Below are positions 33,001 through 39,532 of a stretch of DNA of 39,532 bases, piece after piece; the stretch's first letter is position 1, and each line of letters begins with the position of its first letter. This DNA comes from CAZTZL01 sp964617625 (GTDB lineage: Bacteria > Zhuqueibacterota > QNDG01 > DSAB01), in contig CAZTZL010000029.1 in the NCBI GenBank assembly GCA_964617625.1, positions 1 through 39,532 on the forward strand, in the 5' to 3' direction. The notes below the pieces were generated by a model. The model was not told where the DNA came from. It was given only the letters and a program-made list of their open reading frames with translations, and did not search any database. The translations under genes were made by a program, and so were the position numbers.

Positions 33001-33030
33001 TATATGCCAAACAGGATTCCATTTTGTCAA
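33001..33030 (-). promoter_or_regulatory. Probable promoter of the TPR lipoprotein gene
   Basis: On the minus strand TTGACA (33025-33030), 18-base spacer, CATATA (33001-33006). It lies just downstream of the tRNA-Asn terminator and upstream of the lipoprotein gene. The -35 is perfect and the -10 moderate. Confidence 0.5.
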
Positions 33031-33053
33031 AACATAAATGAAATATATTTTAT

Positions 33054-33080
33054 AAAAAAACCTCAAGTTTCCCTGAGGTT
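33054..33080 (-). terminator. Intrinsic terminator after tRNA-Asn
   Basis: AACCTCA and TGAGGTT pair across 8 bases, followed by a run of seven T on the minus strand. It begins 11 bases beyond the tRNA 3' end. Confidence 0.85.
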
Positions 33081-33090
33081 TAATCATCTG

Positions 33091-33163
33091 CTCCGGCGGT
33101 AGGACTCGAACCTACGACCTAGTGGTTAACAGCCACCCGCTCTACCAATTGAGCTACGCCGGA
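33091..33163 (-). tRNA. tRNA-Asn(GTT)
   Basis: The reverse complement gives acceptor TCCGGCG/CGCCGGA, D-arm GCTC/GAGC, anticodon arm GGTGG-CTGTTAA-CCACT with anticodon GTT, and T-arm GTAGG-TTCGAGT-CCTAC. The length is 73 with discriminator G. CCA is not encoded. It is transcribed from the promoter at 33277-33305, after the scrambled copy. Confidence 0.95.
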
Positions 33164-33189
33164 TTAACTTAAAAACTTTTATTTAATTA

Positions 33190-33266
33190 TTGAATCTCGA
33201 ACCCAAGTCCCGAAACTTCGGGATAACAGCCACCCGTCCCGCAGTTGAGGGACCACGCTGGATTAA
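33190..33266 (-). repeat. Scrambled tRNA-Asn copy carrying two TCCC...GGGA palindromes
   Basis: On the minus strand it begins TTAATCCAGCG, one mismatch from the intact gene (TTAATCCGGCG). Then come a 16-base palindrome-like element TCCCTCAACTGCGGGA (33252-33237), 13 bases identical to tRNA-Asn including the anticodon (CGGGTGGCTGTTA, 33236-33224), a second element TCCCGAAGTTTCGGGA (33223-33208) and a T-loop-like GGTTCGAG. The elements abut the 13-base tRNA piece on both sides. The acceptor 3' strand does not pair with the 5' strand, so it should not work as a tRNA. Total length is close to that of a tRNA. Confidence 0.8.
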
Positions 33267-33276
33267 ATACCGAATA

Positions 33277-33305
33277 AAAATATGACAATGATCTTTGAAT
33301 GTCAA
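33277..33305 (-). promoter_or_regulatory. Promoter of the tRNA-Asn unit
   Basis: On the minus strand TTGACA (33300-33305), 17-base spacer, TATTTT (33277-33282). Transcription would start about 6 to 8 bases before the scrambled tRNA copy and read through it into tRNA-Asn and its terminator. Confidence 0.7.
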
Positions 33306-33432
33306 GTCCTTTTTTCAAGATTTAATCACAGCTTGATGGTTATAATATAAAAATATTTTCGATTTCTATTATCGGAACCAGTCACAATAAAATTGTAGAG
33401 AACAATCTATTCAATTTTTTTAAACCGGGCAC

Positions 33433-34479
33433 CTAACAAGTGGCCGGAATAAACTCTTTTACAAGATCCGGGTATTTATTTGAATATGTCCTAATGACAT
33501 TCTTCCCGTTCGGCCCCATCAAGTTCAGAGTAAAGAATGCATGATAGCGCACATTATATTCGGAATCATTCGCAAGACGGTTCAGCACAAAAAGCTTTTG
33601 ATCTCCCTGTGCATTCCTCAATGCTTTAGCCACAGTTTCACGGACAGGAGGATGGCGATCAAATGACTTTCTCGATATCAGCACGACAGTCTCGTCAGAA
33701 TTAATGCGGCCCAATGCGGCCACAGCTTCCCGGCGCACTTCATTCAATGGGTCTTTGGCCAGAACGCACAACATGGGAACCGCTTCTTCTTTGCCATCTG
33801 ATCCAAGCAACAACGCCGCAGCTCTCCTCAGGTCTCCATTAAGGGAAGATGCCAGAGACCGCAAACAATCCACCGGAATTTCTGCTGTAAAAAGAATATT
33901 CACTAATTTTTGACAACTCCACAGGGAATGGTTTTCAAAAAGTGCGGGAAGCATGTCAAACAACTGTTTGCTGTTTATTGTGGATAGCATTTTCAAAGCG
34001 GCCAGTCGGACCTCGCTTTTTCTATCTTCAAGTAAATCCATAACGACCGCTTCTGCTTCCTCAAAATGTAATTCAGTCAGCCTTTTTAGTGCAACCACTT
34101 TCTTCCACCCTGTACGATTTCGCAATTGAAATAAATCTTCATCCAAAAAACCAAGATGTTTATATAAATGCCGTATTTTATACTGATCGATCACAGACCT
34201 CTCAAAATATTCATGAACAAGAAAGTCTCTGAAATATTTTCTGTCACGGTCAGGAATATTTATCTCGGCAAGAACAAAATTTTGTTCAAATAAAGAATTA
34301 ATCATCTCCTTCCAGACTACATACATTTTTGCTATGGTGTGTTTCTTCTTTTCATGGAGATAAACGAAAAAAAGAAAAAGTACAATTGAAATCAATAAAA
34401 ATGAAACAAAAACAAACAAAATTCCCCTGTTCATCGGCACCATACTTTCAGGCAAAAGATGGAGTACCGATAATTCCAT
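33433..34479 (-). CDS. Membrane-anchored HEAT-repeat protein
   Basis: A 348-residue protein with AAAGGAGG six bases before the ATG. A single membrane helix lies at about 19-41 (ILFVFVSFLLISIVLFLFFVYL), followed by a charged stretch (HEKKKH). This places the rest in the cytoplasm or periplasm depending on topology; positive residues after the helix favour the cytoplasm. Residues about 120-340 contain HEAT-like helical pairs with the alternating EVRxxAxxAL pattern (KSEVRLAALKMLSTI, NGDLRRAAALLLG, LNEVRREAVAALGRI, HPPVRETVAKALRNA, EYNVRYHAFFTLNLMG). HEAT arrays are protein-binding scaffolds, and the partner is unknown. It is divergent from lepA and has no obvious downstream partner before the tRNA. 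Confidence 0.8.
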   Translation of the reverse strand: MELSVLHLLPESMVPMNRGILFVFVSFLLISIVLFLFFVYLHEKKKHTIAKMYVVWKEMINSLFEQNFVLAEINIPDRDRKYFRDFLVHEYFERSVIDQYKIRHLYKHLGFLDEDLFQLRNRTGWKKVVALKRLTELHFEEAEAVVMDLLEDRKSEVRLAALKMLSTINSKQLFDMLPALFENHSLWSCQKLVNILFTAEIPVDCLRSLASSLNGDLRRAAALLLGSDGKEEAVPMLCVLAKDPLNEVRREAVAALGRINSDETVVLISRKSFDRHPPVRETVAKALRNAQGDQKLFVLNRLANDSEYNVRYHAFFTLNLMGPNGKNVIRTYSNKYPDLVKEFIPATC

Positions 34480-34851
34480 AACATACCTCCTTTATATTAA
34501 CATGCAGGGTCCCATAGATCAATCGATATGACCACCTCCTTGACCATTTAATGCACAATATATTAAAAACGAGGCATAAAACATACCAACATCAAATTCG
34601 GATTCAATTTTTTAAAAAGTGGACTAATTATTTTGGCTTACCCCCAAATAATCAGAATGTTAAAGCGAATCCAATATTAATTAAAAATATCTTTCCCGAC
34701 TATCAGGATAAATCTGATATTGGAAGATGCAGGCAATATTTTCCCTCGGCACGGAAAAATACAAGAAAACAGTAAATGGCAATCCCTGCAAGCCGAATTG
34801 AAAGACAAATCATTTCGGACAAATGAATGAATAATCGCAAATTTTTCGTCA
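34480..34851. other. Divergent intergenic region between HEAT gene and lepA
   Basis: AT-rich with no convincing gene. A 74-codon plus-strand frame at 34551-34775 has no ribosome binding site and an implausible composition. On the minus strand an almost full-length anti-16S match, AAGGAGGTGGTC (34541-34530), occurs about 50 bases before the HEAT start without an ATG at proper distance. Confidence 0.45.
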
Positions 34852-34880
34852 TTGACTATAATAATTAAAAATGTTATATT
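34852..34880 (+). promoter_or_regulatory. Promoter of lepA
   Basis: TTGACT (34852-34857), 17-base spacer, TATATT (34875-34880). Transcription would begin around 34887, at or one to two bases before the lepA ATG, giving a leaderless or nearly leaderless message. Confidence 0.65.
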
Positions 34881-34888
34881 TATTGGTT

Positions 34889-36685
34889 ATGCAGAAAAAA
34901 AATATACGAAATTTTTGCATTATCGCGCACATCGATCATGGCAAATCGACTCTGGCGGATCGGCTTCTGGAAGTCACGAAAACAGTATCTCCCGAATCGA
35001 TGATCAATCAGATTCTCGATAACATGGATCTCGAAAGAGAACGCGGAATCACAATTAAAGCCCACGCAATCACAATGAACTACCATGCTCAGGACGGAGA
35101 AATTTATCATCTGAATTTAATCGACACGCCGGGCCATGTCGATTTTTCATACGAGGTCTCAAGAAGTCTTGCCGCCTGCGAAGGCGCTCTTCTGATTGTG
35201 GATGCCACACAGGGAGTTGAGGCACAAACCGTGAGCAATATTTATCTCGCTATGGAAAATGATCTGACAATCATACCAGTGATCAATAAAATTGATCTCC
35301 CAAGCGCCCAAATCGATGCAACCAGAAAACAGATTCAGGAGCTTATCGGTATCGATGAATCCGAAATTCTTCAAATCAGCGCCAAAGAGGGCATTGGTAC
35401 GGAAAACGTGCTCAAAGCGGTGATCGACAGAATTCCGCCGCCCAAAGGAGATTCCAATTTGCCTTTGAGGGCACTTATATTTGATTCGGTATTCGATTAC
35501 TACCGCGGGGCCATTGCCTACATCCGCGTGGTCGATGGCGAAGTCCATAAAAACGATACGATCACATTTTTATCAAACAGAAAAACTTATGAAGTGGAAG
35601 AATTGGGAATTCTCAAACTTCACAGACATGCCACGGAATGTCTAAAAAGTGGAGAGGTGGGCTATCTCATCGCAGGGGTAAAAAATTTAAAAAATGCAAA
35701 AGTCGGCGATACCATTACTCTCAACGACAATCCGGCTGCTTCTCCACTTCCCGGATTTCACGAACCCAAACCCATGGTTTTTTCGGGGATGTATCCTGCA
35801 TCTGCAGAAGAAACCGAGGAACTGAGAAATGCTCTGGAGCGTTTACAGCTTAACGATTCTTCGCTAATTTTTCAGCCGGAAAGTTCGGTTGCTCTCGGAT
35901 TTGGCTTCAGGGTTGGATTTCTCGGACTTCTTCACATGGAAATCGTTCAGGAACGGCTCGAAAGAGAATACGAACAGAACTTAATCACAACCATCCCCAA
36001 TGTGGAATTCAGGATTACCAATACGGAGGGTAAAATAAAAAATATTGACAACCCAGCCGAGTTACCACCGGTACAACATATTCTAAAGTTCGAAGAACCC
36101 TATATTTCCGCACAGATCATTGTCCCTTCCGAATTTATGGGCAATTTGATGAAACTGGCCCAGGAAAGAAGGGGAATTTATAAAAACACGACCTATCTTG
36201 ATAAAACACGGGTCGATCTGGAATATGAATTTCCTCTGTCCGAAATTGTGTTCGATTTCTATGATAAATTGAAAACTATCTCTAAAGGATATGCCTCCTT
36301 GGATTATGACTTTCTTGAATTCAGAGAATCCCATCTCGTCAAGCTCGATGTCTTGATTAACGGAGATCCCGTGGATGCGCTCTCCATGATCGTTCACAGG
36401 GATAAGGCCTATGAGTGGGGGAAAAAACTGACGCAGAAACTTCGCGAACTCATTCCCAGACAAATGTTCGAAGTCGCTATACAGGCTGCAATCGGCTCAA
36501 AAATTATCGCACGAGAAACTGTCAAAGCTCTCCGTAAAAATGTGACGGCAAAGTGCTACGGAGGAGATATTTCAAGAAAAAGAAAGTTGCTCGAGAAACA
36601 GCGGGAGGGGAAAAAACGTATGAAACAACTGGGAAGGGTCCAGATCCCGCAGGAAGCATTTCTCGCGGTGTTACAGATTAAATAA
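34889..36685 (+). CDS. lepA: Elongation factor 4 (back-translocating GTPase LepA)
   Basis: A 598-residue protein with all GTPase motifs: G1 AHIDHGKST (13-21), G3 DTPGH (79-83), G4 NKID (133-136) and G5 SAK. Ordered EF4 domains follow, ending in the LepA-specific C-terminal region (GGDISRKRKLLEKQREGKKRMK). Length is normal for the family. EF4 acts on stalled ribosomes and remodels them under stress. The ATG at 34889 is chosen over the in-frame ATG at 34871 because the latter lies within the promoter spacer and adds no conserved residues. There is no Shine-Dalgarno sequence. It is followed 16 bp later by lepB, the classic lepA-lepB pair. Confidence 0.97.
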   Translation: MQKKNIRNFCIIAHIDHGKSTLADRLLEVTKTVSPESMINQILDNMDLERERGITIKAHAITMNYHAQDGEIYHLNLIDTPGHVDFSYEVSRSLAACEGALLIVDATQGVEAQTVSNIYLAMENDLTIIPVINKIDLPSAQIDATRKQIQELIGIDESEILQISAKEGIGTENVLKAVIDRIPPPKGDSNLPLRALIFDSVFDYYRGAIAYIRVVDGEVHKNDTITFLSNRKTYEVEELGILKLHRHATECLKSGEVGYLIAGVKNLKNAKVGDTITLNDNPAASPLPGFHEPKPMVFSGMYPASAEETEELRNALERLQLNDSSLIFQPESSVALGFGFRVGFLGLLHMEIVQERLEREYEQNLITTIPNVEFRITNTEGKIKNIDNPAELPPVQHILKFEEPYISAQIIVPSEFMGNLMKLAQERRGIYKNTTYLDKTRVDLEYEFPLSEIVFDFYDKLKTISKGYASLDYDFLEFRESHLVKLDVLINGDPVDALSMIVHRDKAYEWGKKLTQKLRELIPRQMFEVAIQAAIGSKIIARETVKALRKNVTAKCYGGDISRKRKLLEKQREGKKRMKQLGRVQIPQEAFLAVLQIK

Positions 36686-36701
36686 ATGATTGAGGTATTG
36701 A

Positions 36702-37655
36702 ATGACTGAAAAAAACGAATCTCCAAAAAAGAAATCAAAAAATCTTACCAAGGAATATATCGAACCATTCATCACAGCACTGCTGATTGCCATCGTCATC
36801 CGGGCATTCGTGATCTATCCGTTTCGGATTCCAACCGGTTCAATGGAAGATACCTTGTTGGTCGGGGATTTTCTTCTCGCCAACAAATTCGTTTTCGGGC
36901 TCCGAACACCCGATTGGATCGGTATTCCGTATACCAAAATCGGAGTGAATGTCCCGTTCATCCAAACTCCCGGATTTCGCAAACCCAAACAGGGAGATGT
37001 GGTCATATTCAAACAGCCGAGGGATCAGTCGCAGAATTACATCAAACGTTGTCTGGCAGTAAGCGGGGACACGGTCGAACTGCGGAATAAAGCAGTCTAT
37101 GTAAATGGGAAAAAATTTCATGACGCCCCAAAGGGGAAACATATCGACAACCGCATCTATCCGAAAGAATACAAGGAATACGGCATTTTCCCGCCGGGCG
37201 CCGGTAACAGGGACAATTTCGGCCCCATACGCATACCCGCTCCGGGAGATACGCTTCATTTCAATCCTTCCAACACGGAAGACTGGTTCGAACAGCTTCA
37301 GGTTGTTTTATACGAAGGCAATAAAATTACACTGACCTATGGAGGAGAAAGCACGCACCTCACGGCAAAAAATCAGTACCAGTGGCAGCGTGCCATTCAA
37401 TCGTATCCGGCGGACAGTTTTTCAATCAACGGAAATCCGTTGAACGATTATTTTTACGTAATCAAGCACCACCACTACTTCATGCTCGGAGACAACAGGG
37501 ACAACAGCCTGGACAGCCGCTACTGGGGGTGCGTACCCGAACGGCTCATTGTGGGAGAAGCGTTGATCATTTACTGGTCCTGGGCAAAAGACGTCCCCCT
37601 GTACCGCATATTTCAGAAAATCCGGTTCGGACGGATACTTAATCTCATCCATTAG
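36702..37655 (+). CDS. lepB: Signal peptidase I
   Basis: A 317-residue membrane protease. A basic N-terminus precedes one membrane helix (about 20-39) and box B IPTGSMEDTL with catalytic Ser47. Box C contains GDVVIFK. Box D YIKRCLAVSGD holds the general base Lys115. Box E reads GDNRDNSLDSRYWG. It removes signal peptides from exported proteins, of which this window encodes many. The segment of about 90 residues between boxes D and E, with EDWFEQLQVVLYEGNKITLTYGGE, is longer than in small enzymes but normal for FCB-group members. GAGGT precedes the ATG at about seven bases. Confidence 0.95.
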   Translation: MTEKNESPKKKSKNLTKEYIEPFITALLIAIVIRAFVIYPFRIPTGSMEDTLLVGDFLLANKFVFGLRTPDWIGIPYTKIGVNVPFIQTPGFRKPKQGDVVIFKQPRDQSQNYIKRCLAVSGDTVELRNKAVYVNGKKFHDAPKGKHIDNRIYPKEYKEYGIFPPGAGNRDNFGPIRIPAPGDTLHFNPSNTEDWFEQLQVVLYEGNKITLTYGGESTHLTAKNQYQWQRAIQSYPADSFSINGNPLNDYFYVIKHHHYFMLGDNRDNSLDSRYWGCVPERLIVGEALIIYWSWAKDVPLYRIFQKIRFGRILNLIH

Positions 37656-37906
37656 CGAAGCTTAATCAGCCCTGCCGGTTACGAATAATGCGATAAGAGA
37701 TTACATTCGGTTCAAATATTAAATATTAAAAATCAAATATGAAAATGAGATCATTTTAGAGAATATTTCCGGCTACCAAGTTTTTAACAAAAAATATAAT
37801 AGCAAATATATTCATCGTTCATTCTTTTTAAAAAGCCACTTTTTCTCTGGCCTTTTTGCAGCCAGTAAAGACTGATATTTCAATATTTCAGCCGAGTGGT
37901 GGGCAT

Positions 37907-37927
37907 CATTCCGCAGAATGCGGAATG
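37907..37927. repeat. 9-bp palindrome with 3-base loop
   Basis: CATTCCGCA (37907-37915), GAA, TGCGGAATG (37919-37927): a perfect hairpin without a T-run on either strand. The 3-base GAA/TTC loop matches that of the 17-bp hairpin at 3197-3213. Confidence 0.6.
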
Positions 37928-38050
37928 GCGAATGGGAAGAGTTGAGTGGATGTACTTTGAAGCTTCTATCTTAAAGCTTGGCACAGACCCGGGCATTGCA
38001 AAAAGGCCGATTCTTTTGTCTTCAATAAATTTGTTATATTGTCGCTTGAT

Positions 38051-38088
38051 CCCGCTCTGCGGGGGTTCTTTTCTGTAAAGAAAAGAAC
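38051..38088. repeat. Two adjacent hairpins before hemW
   Basis: CCCGC-TCT-GCGGG (38051-38063) is followed directly by GTTCTTTTC (38065-38073) and GAAAAGAAC (38080-38088), whose stem extends by one T-A pair to leave a GTAA tetraloop. The second is not a GC-rich terminator. A tandem of unlike hairpins suggests a small repetitive palindromic element. Confidence 0.6.
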
Positions 38089-38200
38089 AGAATGATTTCT
38101 GATGGTAATTAACAAATTTGTACATTTATAAATAATTGAATGGTTTAAAGCGGATATTCACAAATAGACATCAAAACTTGACTCAATATTCAAAATAAAT

Positions 38201-39307
38201 ATGGCCGGACTATACATACACTTTCCATTCTGTTTAAAAAAATGCAGCTACTGCGATTTCTACTCCATTGAAAAACAGGACGAACTCGTTCCCCAATTCA
38301 TCGACGCTCTCCATAAAGAAATCGGGCTTTATTCTGCGACACGGCGGGAAGATGCCTCCATTGGAACGATATACCTGGGTGGGGGTACCCCTTCGCTTCT
38401 GCCTGAAGAGGAGATAGCCGCTGTTCTGGACGCAGTCGCGCTTTCCTTTCCGGTCCGTCCCGATCCGGAAATCACCATCGAGACCAATCCCGGAACGCTT
38501 TCGCTAAACAAACTGACATTCTATCGGGAAATTGGGATCAACCGGATCAGCATTGGCATGCAGTCGATTCACGAGGATGAACTCGAACTGCTGGGAAGAG
38601 TACACAACAGCGTGGAAGGAATCGATGCAATACGCATGGCCAGAAAAGCTGGTTTCGACAACATCAATACGGATCTTATCTACGGCCTTCCCGGACAAAT
38701 ACTGACCAAATGGCAGGAGACCTTGGAAAAAATAATCACGCTTTCCCCGGATCATATCTCGGCATACACACTGACATGGGACAACGAAACCCGGATGGGA
38801 GAGCAAATCCGCTCCGGAATACTGCCGTATCCTGACGAGGATGTAATCACAGACATGTACCTTGCAACGTCGGAATTCCTCACCAGACACGGTTTTGAAC
38901 ACTATGAAATTTCGAATTTTGCAAAACCGGGATTCAGATGCAGACACAACGAGGGATACTGGACAGGCGAGCCCTATTTTGGACTGGGACCCTCTGCCCA
39001 TTCATATCTGGAAAATAAAAGATTCTGGAATGTACCGGATGTTCATGAATACATCGAGTTTCTTTCCGAAAATCGTGCGCCCCTTTCCGGTGAAGAGACA
39101 CTCGATCCGGATCAGCAGGCACTCGAACGACTCGCTCTTGGGCTCCGGACACGCGAAGGTGTTTCCCTGTCGAAACTATCTAACAAACAACTCATCATTC
39201 GGGAATTGGTTCAGAGCGGATTCGCCACCGAACAAAACGGCCGCCTCTCGCTAAGCAGCAGGGGATTTCTCCTGGCCGACGAAATCGCCCTCCAGCTTTC
39301 TTCCTGA
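38201..39307 (+). CDS. hemW: Radical SAM heme chaperone HemW
   Basis: A 368-residue radical SAM protein. Cys11, Cys15 and Cys18 (CLKKCSYC) bind the 4Fe-4S cluster. GGGTPSLL near residue 60 and ETNPGTL near 100 are the SAM-contacting strands. CRHNEGYWTGEPYFGLGPSAHSY near 250 carries the HNxxYW motif associated with heme binding in HemW. It lacks the extra N-terminal features of the oxygen-independent coproporphyrinogen oxidase HemN, so the chaperone assignment is preferred. HemW delivers heme to respiratory enzymes, consistent with the cytochrome c assembly gene in this window. It has no Shine-Dalgarno sequence at the ATG. Confidence 0.92.
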   Translation: MAGLYIHFPFCLKKCSYCDFYSIEKQDELVPQFIDALHKEIGLYSATRREDASIGTIYLGGGTPSLLPEEEIAAVLDAVALSFPVRPDPEITIETNPGTLSLNKLTFYREIGINRISIGMQSIHEDELELLGRVHNSVEGIDAIRMARKAGFDNINTDLIYGLPGQILTKWQETLEKIITLSPDHISAYTLTWDNETRMGEQIRSGILPYPDEDVITDMYLATSEFLTRHGFEHYEISNFAKPGFRCRHNEGYWTGEPYFGLGPSAHSYLENKRFWNVPDVHEYIEFLSENRAPLSGEETLDPDQQALERLALGLRTREGVSLSKLSNKQLIIRELVQSGFATEQNGRLSLSSRGFLLADEIALQLSS

Positions 39308-39485
39308 CTGAAATTCAGGCTTCAGCCTTTCATCCAATAAAACCCCGACGGGTAAACTCCTTCCTTTATCTCTTTTCCTGTGTCTCTTTTCCTTTTTCCC
39401 GTTCCTTGTTCTCCTTTTCCCCTTCTCCCTTCTCCGGCCTCCGCTCTCCCGTCTCCAATTTCCGTTTTCCGTTCCCCATCTTTCA
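39308..39485 (+). other. Polypyrimidine tract downstream of hemW
   Basis: After a short palindrome (CTGAAATTCAG, overlapping the stop region) comes about 130 bases (39355-39485) almost entirely C and T on the plus strand, made of loosely repeated CTTTTCC/CCTTCTCC units, with a handful of G and A. No open frame of interest and no T-run terminator for hemW was seen. Confidence 0.7.
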
Positions 39486-39492
39486 GATCAAT

Positions 39493-39518
39493 AAAAAAAC
39501 CCCGGAATCAATCCGGGG
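39493..39518 (-). terminator. Intrinsic terminator of a convergent gene outside the window
   Basis: On the minus strand CCCCGGA-TTGAT-TCCGGGG is followed by seven T. This is a textbook terminator for a minus-strand gene whose end lies just beyond the right edge, convergent with hemW. Confidence 0.85.
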
Positions 39519-39532
39519 CGATATACCAAAAT

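Larger units (their letters stand above)
32747..33053 (-). other. Leader and promoter region of the TPR lipoprotein gene
   Basis: No gene. It contains a promoter (33001-33030), a predicted leader of about 245 nt, and an inverted pair ATCCCGAT/ATCGGGAT at 32833-32871. Confidence 0.5.
37656..38200. other. Intergenic region with palindromes between lepB and hemW
   Basis: 545 bp with no convincing gene on either strand. It holds at least three strong hairpins (37907-37927, 38051-38063, 38065-38088), AAGCTT twice near 37960-37980, and runs of A/T. No clear promoter or Shine-Dalgarno sequence for hemW was found; a TTGACT at 38178-38183 is too close to its ATG to act as a -35. Confidence 0.5.

Noticed and set aside
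33190..33266. A second functional tRNA-Asn
   Set aside because: The anticodon stem and acceptor stem cannot pair; palindromes replace the arms.
34551..34775. 74-codon plus-strand frame upstream of lepA
   Set aside because: No ribosome binding site, low-complexity AT-rich sequence, no recognisable motif, and it lies in the divergent regulatory region.
34871..34888. Upstream ATG for lepA
   Set aside because: It lies within the promoter spacer and -10 hexamer, and the added residues are not part of the EF4 family.
38178..38183. TTGACT as -35 of hemW
   Set aside because: With a 17-base spacer the -10 would fall on the hemW start codon and does not match.
1..39532. Insertion sequences, integrases, toxin-antitoxin or phage-defence genes
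   Set aside because: No transposase, recombinase, nuclease-defence or toxin-antitoxin signature was seen in any frame; only palindromes and a possible old tRNA-linked boundary were found.

Overview
The window looks like an uncultured member of the FCB superphylum outside Bacteroidota proper (KSB1, Calditrichaeota, Marinimicrobia or a similar lineage). Several large secreted proteins end in the FlgD-like, type IX secretion (T9SS)-type C-terminal domain with the YPNPFNP signature, and a PorV/PorQ-family outer-membrane protein is encoded among them. Many genes carry strong Shine-Dalgarno sequences and canonical TTGACA/TATAAT-type promoters, which argues against typical Bacteroidota. Two runs of exactly 100 N show a scaffolded, probably metagenomic, assembly. 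The lineage is an inference from gene content only.

Layout. (1) 1-3300: an AT-rich, gene-poor segment on the minus strand with a truncated exported YidD-like gene, a LolA-like gene, a hypothetical exported protein, a broken small gene and a zinc-ribbon protein. It ends at tRNA-Val(CAC) and a scrambled partial copy of that tRNA. (2) 3298-9757: a minus-strand group with a Rid/chorismatase-like protein, a fused ResB-CcsA cytochrome c assembly protein, an RmlD-like reductase and a STAS-plus-HATPase regulator, read from a perfect consensus promoter at 9728-9756. (3) 9800-17576: two paralogous small membrane proteins (DUF5683-like), a protease/beta-propeller/beta-barrel fusion and an M6-like secreted protein whose zinc site is destroyed. 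(4) 17669-32746: a secretome block with PorV, a 2682-residue modular surface protein, two parallel beta-helix proteins, a relic of a further secretion tail, and a TPR lipoprotein. (5) 33091-33305: tRNA-Asn(GTT) behind a scrambled tRNA-Asn copy studded with short palindromes, plus a promoter. (6) 33433-34479: a HEAT-repeat protein. (7) From 34852 on the plus strand: lepA, lepB and hemW, followed by a polypyrimidine tract and the terminator of a convergent gene beyond the right edge.

How it works together: regions 3 and 4 read as a cell-surface and secretion locus. The four CTD-bearing proteins (M6-like, giant, two beta-helix) are candidate T9SS clients and PorV the likely shuttle. The fusion at 11255-14215 would bring its own barrel. 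The GEVED, DUF11-like and SdrD_B-like repeats form a long calcium-binding stalk carrying a GH99-like domain near the secretion tail.

Most unusual observations: the M6-like protein with every HExxH residue replaced; the stalk-GH99-CTD architecture with altered GH99 motif; 16-17 bp TCCC...GGGA palindromes placed in degenerate tRNA copies beside both intact tRNA genes; an apparently leaderless lepA; and a 55-bp duplication flanking one N run that shows the gap is artificial and the gene intact.
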